Shown here: positions 6,903 through 14,900 of the stretch, piece by piece | Layout of the letters: each line of letters starts with the position of its first letter | Position numbering within the stretch: the stretch's first letter is position 1 | Source of the DNA: Candidatus Peribacteraceae bacterium | GTDB taxonomy: Bacteria; Patescibacteriota; Gracilibacteria; Peribacterales; Peribacteraceae | Length of the DNA: 35,971 bases | Assembly (NCBI GenBank): GCA_028711445.1 | Contig: JAQTSD010000001.1 | Location: forward strand, 58,596-94,566 | Direction: 5' to 3' | Position numbers and translations under genes: made by a program | The notes under the pieces: generated by a model | Database searches by the model: none | Seen by the model: the letters and a program-made list of their open reading frames with translations, nothing else | Told to the model about the DNA's origin: nothing

Positions 6903-7400
6903 GTGCTCATCTTTTTGCCTCCCTCAGATTTCGAACCCGGAACCATTGAACGTTTGCTTCGGGAGAGCTACGCATCGATCCAACCGCAGCTTTCGGAACA
7001 AGACTGGCGGAAGCTCACAAAACATCACAATGATTTCGGGCAGGAGGTCATGCTTCACCCCGAAATTGCACGGTGTACGTTCATCAGTGTCGATAACGGA
7101 ATCCCTGTCGGACTCGGCAGCTACGATCCAAGGAAACGACCGACACTTGGCATCATCGGGGATAATGTCATCCTGCCCTCCGCTCGGGGCAAAGGATACG
7201 GAAAGCTCCAATTGCTTGAAATTCTTCGACGATTGAAAGACATGGGGATTCGGAAAGTTCGAGTAAGTACGGGCGATCATCCGTTCTTCCTCTCCGCACA
7301 GAAGAACTACCAATCTGTCGGATTCAAAGAAACACGCAAATTTATCGATGATCATTGGCAATCCGGTCAGATCGAATACGAGATGAATCTGACGGATTAG
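6903..7400 (+). CDS. GNAT-family N-acetyltransferase
   Basis: The 165-aa protein carries the acetyl-CoA binding motif A around residues 90-110 (ILPSARGKGYGKLQLLEIL). A strand precedes it (TLGIIGDNVI), and a C-terminal NYQSVGFKE segment matches the end of the GNAT fold. The substrate is unknown. The GTG start at 6903 lies 6 nt behind a TAGAAT box, so a leaderless mRNA is likely. The gene converges with purQ and their stop codons overlap (TAG 7398-7400 against TAA 7397-7399). Confidence 0.88.
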   Translation: MLIFLPPSDFEPGTIERLLRESYASIQPQLSEQDWRKLTKHHNDFGQEVMLHPEIARCTFISVDNGIPVGLGSYDPRKRPTLGIIGDNVILPSARGKGYGKLQLLEILRRLKDMGIRKVRVSTGDHPFFLSAQKNYQSVGFKETRKFIDDHWQSGQIEYEMNLTD

Positions 7401-8629
7401 CTCATTCGCTCCAGCGTGCTCGCGTGGGGATTGGCAAATACTTCGAGGACTTCCCGTCTTGCCATTTCCTCCTCGGAAGCACCGCGGCAGATATAGCACA
7501 CACCGGTCTCACTCCCCTTTCCGAGTGACGTCGCTCCCGTATCCGGATCGTCCCTGCGAAGGAGTGTGACCGAATCTTTCAACGGCGAATCTTTCAGAAG
7601 CTGCAGTTTCTTCGAAACGGTATCCCATCGGAAGAACGCCCCGTCCTTGCGGACGATGGCCGTCTCCTTGTTTGGGTTGAAGCGTGAGAGATGTCGTAAG
7701 ACGCTCTCAGGAGTTCCTTGAGCCGGGGCGAGATACTTGAGCTGCGTGAGCGTGAGAGACGGAATCTTGCGCTTGAGCGCCTGTTCCACCGTCCGCTCTT
7801 CATTATTCGTGATGATGGTCCCGATGAAGAGCTCCTGCGCCTTCGCCGTGCGCTTCGAAACCTTCCACGGCTGGTCAGGAAGCGATTTCGTAACCGGAGG
7901 CGGAGTCTTCTTTGCCTCGATCCAGCGCTTCATGGAAGCAAAATACGGATCGCCGTTCGCGGTCCGCTCCGGATGCGGCATGAGAGCCACGACATTGCCA
8001 AAAGGATTACAGATGCCCGCAATGGCGAACATCGAGCCGTTCGGTGTGACGATCGGATCTTCGGATACCTTCCCCGAACGTCCGCAGTATGAAAATGCCA
8101 GCTGATTGTTCTCCTTCAAGGCCCGTATCACTTCCGGATCCTTCGTCGTAAACCTCCCTTCACCATGGGCGATGGGCAAGTGCATGATGCTCGTCCAATC
8201 GGACGTCGCGCAGCGATCGCGTCCAGCCGTCGGCGTGATCCAGACCCACTCATTGAGGAATCCCACTGCCTGCGCACCTACGACATTGCGGGCGAGCGAC
8301 ATCTTGAGTCCGTGATCGAGAGGGATGAGCCCGCTCTCCACGAGCACCTGCGCACCATTGCAGTTGCCGATGATCACCTTGCCGCGCGCTGCTTCCTCAT
8401 GAAGGAAATCGAAGAGCGGATCGCGGGCTGCAACCATCCCCGCCCGCCCGCGGTCCTCGTAGGCAAACCCACCGACGAGAAAGTAGCCGTCCACATCCCC
8501 GAGAAGCTCCCGCGAATCATTCCACTTGAAGAATATCGCCTCCATGCCAGCCCGCCGGGCGGCACCCAGCGATTCCACCTCGCAATTGTTGCCGGGGAAG
8601 GAGACGACGGCGATACGAGCTGTTTTCAT
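7397..8629 (-). CDS. purQ: Phosphoribosylformylglycinamidine synthase subunit PurQ with C-terminal PurS-like extension
   Basis: PurQ is the glutaminase subunit of FGAM synthase, the fourth step of purine synthesis. Residues 1-240 are a class I glutamine amidotransferase: VVSFPGNNCE at the N-terminus, nucleophile Cys90 in GNCNGAQ, and His219/Glu221 in MPHPER. Normal PurQ is about 225-265 aa; this protein is 410. The extra 170 residues include a segment (about 375-407: GVCYICRGASEEEMARREV...FANPH) that resembles the C-terminal end of PurS. Another part (265-300) may match the PurS N-terminal strand and helix. If so, this is a PurQ-PurS fusion. No purL or separate purS is in the window. A TAGAAT box lies 9 nt before the chosen ATG; a GTG three codons earlier is possible. 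Confidence 0.9.
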   Translation of the reverse strand: MKTARIAVVSFPGNNCEVESLGAARRAGMEAIFFKWNDSRELLGDVDGYFLVGGFAYEDRGRAGMVAARDPLFDFLHEEAARGKVIIGNCNGAQVLVESGLIPLDHGLKMSLARNVVGAQAVGFLNEWVWITPTAGRDRCATSDWTSIMHLPIAHGEGRFTTKDPEVIRALKENNQLAFSYCGRSGKVSEDPIVTPNGSMFAIAGICNPFGNVVALMPHPERTANGDPYFASMKRWIEAKKTPPPVTKSLPDQPWKVSKRTAKAQELFIGTIITNNEERTVEQALKRKIPSLTLTQLKYLAPAQGTPESVLRHLSRFNPNKETAIVRKDGAFFRWDTVSKKLQLLKDSPLKDSVTLLRRDDPDTGATSLGKGSETGVCYICRGASEEEMARREVLEVFANPHASTLERMS

Positions 8630-8638
8630 TGCATGCAC

Positions 8639-8644
8639 ATTCTA
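8639..8644 (-). promoter_or_regulatory. -10 box of purQ
   Basis: TAGAAT on the minus strand ends 9 nt before the preferred ATG of purQ and directly abuts the alternative GTG. Confidence 0.45.
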
Positions 8645-8693
8645 ACAGCTTTGCTCCAACGGAAATACTGTCACAGAGGCAAGCTCTGCTTGC

Positions 8694-8757
8694 CTGGAGC
8701 GACACCTTGAAGAGAAGGAGAGTTCGCGGGAGGAAACCGCTACGGTTTTCTTCCGCG
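8694..8757 (-). repeat. Dispersed 3'-end hairpin repeat, copy 2
   Basis: The 15-bp stem (8725-8739 with 8743-8757, two G-U pairs, 3-nt loop) lies 4 nt beyond the 3' end of tRNA-Arg. It is followed in the tRNA's sense by a pyrimidine-rich tract and the same 15-nt tail as copy 1. It probably terminates the tRNA transcript. Confidence 0.8.
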
Positions 8758-8761
8758 CCAG

Positions 8762-8837
8762 TGGTACCCCGGACAGGATTCGAACCTGTGACCCGCAGCT
8801 TAGAAGGCTGCTGCTCTTCCACCTGAGCTACCGGGGC
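8762..8837 (-). tRNA. tRNA-Arg(UCU)
   Basis: On the minus strand: acceptor GCCCCGG/CCGGGGT, D arm GCTC...GAGC, anticodon stem GCAGC/GCTGC with loop CTTCTAA (anticodon TCT), T arm ACAGG-TTCGAAT-CCTGT, and ACCA encoded at the 3' end. The first acceptor pair is G-U. Confidence 0.95.
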
Positions 8838-8842
8838 ATTAC

Positions 8843-8853
8843 CTATAGTATAC
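8843..8853. promoter_or_regulatory. Overlapping -10 boxes, tRNA-Arg and pyrH side
   Basis: CTATAGTATAC contains TATAGT on the plus strand. It also contains TATACT on the minus strand, 9 nt upstream of the tRNA-Arg 5' end. This is a second case of a -10 readable on both strands. Confidence 0.5.
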
Positions 8854-8881
8854 ACGAGTTGTGGCTTTCCTTTGAGCCCAT

Positions 8882-8890
8882 TGGTATCAT
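8882..8890 (+). promoter_or_regulatory. Extended -10 of pyrH (leaderless)
   Basis: TGGTATCAT fits the extended -10 pattern TGnTATnAT and ends 7 nt before the pyrH ATG at 8898. Confidence 0.6.
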
Positions 8891-8897
8891 GGAAGCC

Positions 8898-9605
8898 ATG
8901 ACCTACAAGCGCATCATGCTGAAGCTCTCCGGCGAGGCCCTCACGAAAGCGGGCAGCTTCGGCCTCGATCACCTGATCCTTTTGGACGTCGCCAAGAGCA
9001 TTAAGCGCGTTTCCGACGAAGGCATCCAAGTCGTCATCGTGATCGGCGGAGGGAACATCTGGCGATTTCGGGACACCAAGGACAGCGGCATCGAGCGCAC
9101 CGCGAGCGACGCCATGGGCATGCTTGCAACGATCATGAACTCCGTCAGTCTTCAGTCCGCCCTTGAGTCCCTCGGAGCCTACACGCGCATTTTAAGCGCT
9201 ATCGACGTTCCGCAACTGGCGGAGCCCTACATCCGCCGAAGGGCGCTACGGCATCTTGAGAAAGGTCGCATCATCATCTGTTCCGGCGGCACGGGTAATC
9301 CGTACTTCACCACGGACTCCGCGGCGGCCCTGCGGGCGCTTGAGCTCAATTGCGAGGTGCTTCTCAAAGCGACGAACGTGGATGGCATCTACGACAAAGA
9401 TCCTGGAAAGTTCAAGAACGCGAAGAAGTACGCGTCCCTCTCATATCAGGAAGCGATCAGCAAGCACCTCGATATCATGGATCAGGCGGCTTTCAGCTTG
9501 TGTCAGGATCAGAAATTGCCCATCCGCGTCTTCAACTTCCAGAACCGCTCTAACCTGCTGAAGGCGGCTCTCGGCAAGGACATCGGAACATTGGTGCACA
9601 GTTAA
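8898..9605 (+). CDS. pyrH: UMP kinase
   Basis: PyrH phosphorylates UMP to UDP with ATP in the cytoplasm. The 235-aa product starts MTYKRIMLKLSGEAL, the family's N-terminal strand and phosphate loop. It has VVIVIGGGNIWR (about 50-62), ASDAMGMLATIMNS, and the nucleotide region GGTGNPYFTTDSAAALRA with ATNVDGIYDKDP, as in bacterial UMP kinases of the amino-acid-kinase fold. The frame is open upstream, but this start matches the family and lies 7 nt after an extended -10. frr follows after 30 bp, an association conserved across bacteria. Confidence 0.97.
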   Translation: MTYKRIMLKLSGEALTKAGSFGLDHLILLDVAKSIKRVSDEGIQVVIVIGGGNIWRFRDTKDSGIERTASDAMGMLATIMNSVSLQSALESLGAYTRILSAIDVPQLAEPYIRRRALRHLEKGRIIICSGGTGNPYFTTDSAAALRALELNCEVLLKATNVDGIYDKDPGKFKNAKKYASLSYQEAISKHLDIMDQAAFSLCQDQKLPIRVFNFQNRSNLLKAALGKDIGTLVHS

Positions 9606-9635
9606 TCTGCTTCTCGTTTTTCCCTCAATCCCTCT

Positions 9636-10181
9636 ATGACCGATGCACGACTGATCGCCTTCAAAAAGGATCTTGAGAAAGTCCTCTCCCACCTGCTCAG
9701 TGAGTATTCCAAGCTCCAGACCGGCCGTGCGAATGCGTCGCTCGTGGAACACGTTCTCGTCGAAGCCTACGGACAGAATCAGCCCCTGAAGACGATTGCC
9801 GGCATCACGATCGACGGCGCGAAGACCATCGTCGTGCAGCCGTGGGATCCCTCGATCCTCGCGGCGGTCGAGAAAGCACTGCGCGCCTCCAATCTCGGAG
9901 CCAATCCCGTGAATGACGGACGCGTGATCCGCCTCGTTCTGCCTTCTATGACGGAGGAACGGAGATCTCAACTGACCAAAGTCGTCCGCCAACTCGCCGA
10001 AGAAGCCCGCATTTCCGTCCGCCAGCAACGTCAGACCCTCCACGATCAGATCAAGACGAATGAGAAGGACGAGGACGCTCGCTTCTCCCTCATCGATGCG
10101 TTGCAGAAGGAAGTAGAGAGCGTGAACGCCTCCCTCGATCAGTCGATGAAGAAGAAGGAGGAAGAGGTGATGAAGGTATGA
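9636..10181 (+). CDS. frr: Ribosome recycling factor
   Basis: RRF splits post-termination ribosomes together with EF-G. The 181 aa match the family length of about 185. Hallmarks are LSHLLSEYSKLQTGRANASLVEHVLVEAYG near the N-terminus (in pieces: the RxGRA helix and Y-G loop), the IVVQPWDPSILAAVEKAL segment, and the C-terminal helical region with LTKVVRQLAEEARISVRQQR. It lies 30 bp after pyrH, with neither Shine-Dalgarno nor a -10 box before the ATG, so it is probably co-transcribed. It converges with the RTX gene. Confidence 0.97.
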   Translation: MTDARLIAFKKDLEKVLSHLLSEYSKLQTGRANASLVEHVLVEAYGQNQPLKTIAGITIDGAKTIVVQPWDPSILAAVEKALRASNLGANPVNDGRVIRLVLPSMTEERRSQLTKVVRQLAEEARISVRQQRQTLHDQIKTNEKDEDARFSLIDALQKEVESVNASLDQSMKKKEEEVMKV

Positions 10182-10185
10182 GAGA

Positions 10186-10215
10186 ACCGCCCATCCCACG
10201 AAGGGGACAGGCGGT
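10186..10215 (+). terminator. Weak hairpin between frr and the RTX gene
   Basis: ACCGCC (10186-10191) pairs with GGCGGT (10210-10215) in the 72-bp convergent gap. No T tract follows, so a terminator role is uncertain. Confidence 0.3.
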
Positions 10216-10253
10216 GAGTGGTCATGTGGCCAGATGACGACTTTCAGTGACTC

Positions 10254-11789
10254 TCAACCCCAGTAGGGGTCGTCCCCACCCGAGATCAGCTCGCTCGTGA
10301 GATTCCACCCCTGACCCACCATCTTCTGGGCCAAAGGATTGAGCGGATCCACGCTGACGACCTCGAGAGTTCCCGCATAGCGGATGTGAATGTTGCCATT
10401 CACGCGCCGCGGGTTCGGGGTGCGCAGCACCCCGTCGAGGTACAGGTTGTAGAACAACCCGTTCACGCCGGGGTAGATCACCTCCTCGAGACGGACGTTC
10501 GTCGCCTGGTACAGGCAGTTGCCCGTGTAATCATCGACCTGATCGATGACCTGCACGGGGCCGCCCATATCCCTGAGAGCGACGTCGAACGCAGCCCGCC
10601 ATCCCGGCAGGTAGTCGTTGGCCGGCCTGCCGTCCCTGGCATCGAGCGTGGTTGTCCCCACGCCGTGACGCAGGACGTCATCGCCGTCTCCGCCGACGAG
10701 CAGGTTGACACCATTGCCACCCGTCAGGTCGTCGTTGCCGGCATTCCCGTAGATCGTCAGACGGGCGTTGAGGCCCGTCATGTTGATCGTGTCGGGACCG
10801 GGGGTTCCGTAGATCGTGACGTCCCTCACCCCCTGGAAGTTGAACTGGGTGCTGTCCCAGTACACCAGGAGATCCCACCCGTTCGGCTGGGGTTGAAAGT
10901 GGACATTCGGCGCGCTGTTCATATCGATGACCAGCACCCCGGTGTCCACGTTCCATGTCCAACCGGAGGGGAGCTGCGGCATCGGGCCGGGGTCGGTGTC
11001 GTCGGGGAACACGATGTCCTGATGACGGGCGTAGCGGTCATCGATGTGCTTGTCCCACGTCTTGCCGTCCTTGTATGCGGCAAAATTGCCATAAACGGTG
11101 TCCGTGATGCCACTCCGTCCCGCGTCGAAGTAATCGCGGTCCGGACCGCCCTTCAGGACATCAGCACCTCCCTGCCCATAAAGGAAATCGCGGCCGCCTT
11201 CTCCGGAGAGGAAGTCGTTGCCATTCTCTCCGTAGAGCTTGTCACTTCCCTCGCCTCCGAAGAGGCGATCGCTGTGATTCCCTCCTTTGAGGAGGTCGTT
11301 GCCGTCCTCTCCGCAGAGAGTGTCAGCCCCATTCTGTCCGTAGAGCTTGTCGTCTCCCTCGCCTCCGCGGAGGGTATCGTCTCCGGATCCTCCGTAGATG
11401 GAGTCCCCACGGGACCCTCCGATCGCGACATCGTTACCTTTCCCGAGGCGGACATTCTGGGGCTTGTCCACGCCGCTCCCGTCCCAGCGGTTGTTGCCGT
11501 TGCCCAACTTGACGTTAATCTGCAGCACGTCATCCGCATCGAACACGGCAGTCCGGTCATTCACGGTGAAGACCAACTGCGCATCTCCTTGCGCAGGGTA
11601 CTGCGTCACCACAGAGGCGACGTCGTCGTAAGCCGTCCCTGTGACGGTTACGATGTGATTGCGAAGGGCGGCTCCTGCTGAAAGCATGAACCGGCTCTCG
11701 CACTGCTCAAACTGAAGTTGCCGCGTCCGTGGCAATCCCAGCCTCCTTTTCGGCGAGACTGATTTTCCGCGTTTGAGACTCTTCTTCAT
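10254..11789 (-). CDS. RTX-repeat (hemolysin-type Ca-binding) protein with planctomycete-like N-terminus
   Basis: The 511-aa protein starts with a very basic stretch (KKSLKRGKSVSPKRR) and then FEQCESRFMLSA (27-38). That resembles the LEPR-XLL-type N-terminal motif known mainly from Planctomycetes secreted proteins. Residues about 125-215 and 345-375 are tandem RTX nonapeptides (GGxGxDxLx, e.g. GGSGDDTLRGG), which bind calcium and fold as a parallel beta-roll. The C-terminal 140 residues are not repeat-like and are not recognised. Unlike its neighbours it has a Shine-Dalgarno (AAAGGA, 9 nt before the ATG). Both the motif and the start signal suggest horizontal acquisition. It is probably an exported surface protein. 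Confidence 0.85.
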   Translation of the reverse strand: MKKSLKRGKSVSPKRRLGLPRTRQLQFEQCESRFMLSAGAALRNHIVTVTGTAYDDVASVVTQYPAQGDAQLVFTVNDRTAVFDADDVLQINVKLGNGNNRWDGSGVDKPQNVRLGKGNDVAIGGSRGDSIYGGSGDDTLRGGEGDDKLYGQNGADTLCGEDGNDLLKGGNHSDRLFGGEGSDKLYGENGNDFLSGEGGRDFLYGQGGADVLKGGPDRDYFDAGRSGITDTVYGNFAAYKDGKTWDKHIDDRYARHQDIVFPDDTDPGPMPQLPSGWTWNVDTGVLVIDMNSAPNVHFQPQPNGWDLLVYWDSTQFNFQGVRDVTIYGTPGPDTINMTGLNARLTIYGNAGNDDLTGGNGVNLLVGGDGDDVLRHGVGTTTLDARDGRPANDYLPGWRAAFDVALRDMGGPVQVIDQVDDYTGNCLYQATNVRLEEVIYPGVNGLFYNLYLDGVLRTPNPRRVNGNIHIRYAGTLEVVSVDPLNPLAQKMVGQGWNLTSELISGGDDPYWG

Positions 11790-11941
11790 GTCTCAATTCC
11801 TTTATGTAAGAGGTAACACACCCTGTCACACTTCCGCAATCCGGCTAAATTCTAGCTCCTTTCACTGAAAGCCGTTGGTTCGAATGACCGTCCGCAGGCG
11901 CGAACAGAATCCCCTGTCATTCGTACGCGTGCGGACTGGAT

Positions 11942-11970
11942 AATTTACGTATATTTTGTAATTCTGTCAA
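11942..11970 (-). promoter_or_regulatory. Promoter upstream of the RTX gene
   Basis: TTGACA (11965-11970) and TAAATT (11942-11947) are 17 bp apart on the minus strand. The -35 box overlaps the stop codon of the giant DUF4215 gene. A leader of about 145 nt to the RTX start would contain an 8-bp inverted repeat (CGAATGAC/GTCATTCG). Confidence 0.5.
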
Positions 11971-14900
11971 ATATTCTCCGGTCCTTTTCGTTTCCGCAAG
12001 CGGACGCTCACAAAGGTCACCGCCATGGCCATTGCCGTGACAATCGCCATGGCACTGGGGCTATCGTGTGACGCAGATCCATGGACCGGAAGCGTCAAAG
12101 CAAGGAGTGACGGCAGCAGCTTCAGACTCGCCGGCTGCGTCTCGAGGATGATAACGGGAAGTGATCCCGTCGGCGCCTGGATGCCGATCGATTTGGCTGG
12201 AACAGTGATGGTTGGCTTTGTTGTCATGTCGAGCAGTGACGGAACATCCGGAACAGAGAAGAGCAAGACCGGGATGAGATGACACGATGCCGAGCATCCA
12301 TCGCCATTCCTCACATTGCCATCATCACACTCCTCTCCGGTATCGATAACGCCATCCCCGCAAAGGGGCTTTTTCGGTACGTATACCGGCTGAGCCGGTG
12401 CGGACGATGCAGCCGATTCCGGTGGTGCCATAGATGAGGAGGAAACGGACTTCGTCGTCGGCGATGCAGATACAGCAGATCGGGAAGACGCCTGTGCCGT
12501 GGCTGGCACACTCGCCGGAACAGACACGGACGTGCTGCTCCCCTGCTGTGGTGCCACGGATGCCGTGGAAGCGGGGGGTACGACCACAGCCGGCACCCCG
12601 CCCGCCGGGACTGTCGGCTGCGTCACAGACGGGGCGGATGAAGTTCTCGCAACAGGAGTGAAATCCTTCGGCGGACCGATAGCCCCGCCTTTGTACAGAA
12701 AACCCTGCGGCGTCTCTTCGGCTTTTTCGTTTCTGATGACATTCGCATACATGCAATCCTCGCCACACTGGCGCATAAGGGATGCATCGGAACGATCCGG
12801 AACCTGCATACCCGGCGGTTCACACTGCTCTGTTCCTTCACGGATATATCCATCACCGCACCACGGTTTCTGACAAGTGGGGAGACAATCATTCGTACCA
12901 TCCTGATCGCCGTCATCGCACTCTTCCCCGGCTTCCGCGATACCATTGCCACAGACAGCAGCAGCTTGTTCCGTCACGGCCTCCGACGGCAGCTGCACCC
13001 CCTCAGCGGAAATTTCGCCGACACCGGAAGTTGAAGGTGCCTCTTCGGATCCGACTGCACTTGTCGGCGCGAACGGTGACCGGGCCGTCTTCGTAACAGG
13101 GATGATCTGTCCGCGAATCTCCCCTTGCGGGAACTGGCTGCTGGGTACATTCACATAAAGACCGCCTGCTTGGAGCGCCTTGACGAGCTCTTCGGCAAGC
13201 GGCTCTGTCACACCACCGGCAGCAGAGAGAGTGAAGCGTAACGGTCCCGTTTCTCCGACTTCTCCCACATAGACCGCTATCTCATCATTGTTCATGAGGC
13301 CGTTCATGATCGTATACGCAATCGTAGCATCGGCATTGAGACGTAGCAGAATCCGTGCGGACCGCGCCGTATCCGCCGGTGGTATCTGCTGACTCCCGTC
13401 CAGGAGCACTTGATAGTGCCGTCCGTCCGCGCACTCCGCCTCGGAAAATCTTCCCACGCCGCAGAGCGGTGCACAGACAGAAGGCGAAGCTGTACACACG
13501 AACCCCGTCTCGACGGTGCACGCCGCCGAACAACCATCACCACCAAAACCATTGCCATCGTCACAAGTCTCTCTGCCGTTTATGACACTGTCACCACAAA
13601 CGATAGAGCAGTGACTCGGCTCTCCACTGCATCCATAACCAAGTTCAAGCATGCAGCTACTGGAACAACCATCTCCGTCGGTCTCATTGCCATCGTCACA
13701 TTCCTCGATGGTCGCTACAAGTCCGTCACCGCACTTTGATGTACAGGTACTCGGCTGTTCCTTCGAACAAATAAAGCCGTTCTCAATCATGCAAGAGGCA
13801 CTGCAACCATCGCTCGATACGGCATTGCCGTCATCACACTCCTCCTTACCGCTCGCTTGCCCGTCACCACACACCGTTTTACAGATACTGGGCTCCCCCT
13901 CACAGATGTAACCATCCTCTTGCACGCAGGAACTGGAACATCCGTCATTTGGACTCTTATTACCATCGTCGCACGTCTCCTTCCCGATGATCTGGGAATC
14001 TCCGCAAACTGCTCTGCAAACGTTCCCTGAACAGGTGAATCCCTCTTCGGCTTTGCACAGCGGCGAGCAGCCATCTCCCGTTCGCAGGTTGCCGTCATCA
14101 CAATCCTCACCCGCCTCCTGTACGCCATTGCCGCAATCGGTTGCGACGAACGTGCACTTCTGGTTCTTAAACGTCCAGTTTGTGGCGTTGCCACGGTTCA
14201 CGCATTCCGTCGTACAGGGAATGCTATCGGCACCTTCGCCTCTCGCATCCCGGACATCGAGAGAGAGCAGCGACGATGTCCCTGTCATGTCCACCCTCCA
14301 CTGCATACCTTTCGCTGTCGAACGCAAACGCAGGAAAGTACAACCGGTTCCTGCAAGCTCCAACTTGTTCTCTATACGTTGCGCGGAACCGCTGCCGAAC
14401 ACCAATGTATCCGGAGCGTCTGTACGCGTCGCCCGTTTCTTTAAGTTGTAAAACGTATTGTTTCCGACAAGCTCTTGTACGCGACCTTTCAGCACGACCG
14501 TTCCGGATCCAGTGATGAACTCACCACCGTCACGAATCCAGTTGCCACCCACGATGAATTCCTGTCCCGTCATCTGGAAGACACCGCTGCGCAGGATGAA
14601 ATTGCCACCGATCTTCAACCCCTTTTGCGGAAGCGAGAGCAACGCATTGGGACCTCCTTCGATAATGAGAGAGGTATAGGGCAGATCCTTAATCGTCCCC
14701 GTTCCGCTCTCTGGTGCGTACGCGACCGTGGCCCCTTCCTCGAGTACCGGCGTGGAGACGGTATCCGCAAATGTCCAACGCAGCGTACCTTTCGGTTCCA
14801 CAACAATGCGCGCAATCGGAGGTTCTGCCTTGACTGTAAATCCGGCCGTATCGAATATCCCGGAACGGATGCGGATTTCTTGCCCGCTCATGAGGAGCTC

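Noticed and set aside
10386-11681. 431-codon plus-strand frame opposite the RTX gene
   Set aside because: It mirrors the Gly/Asp repeats of the RTX gene (Val/Ser/Glu patterns) and has no recognisable motif.
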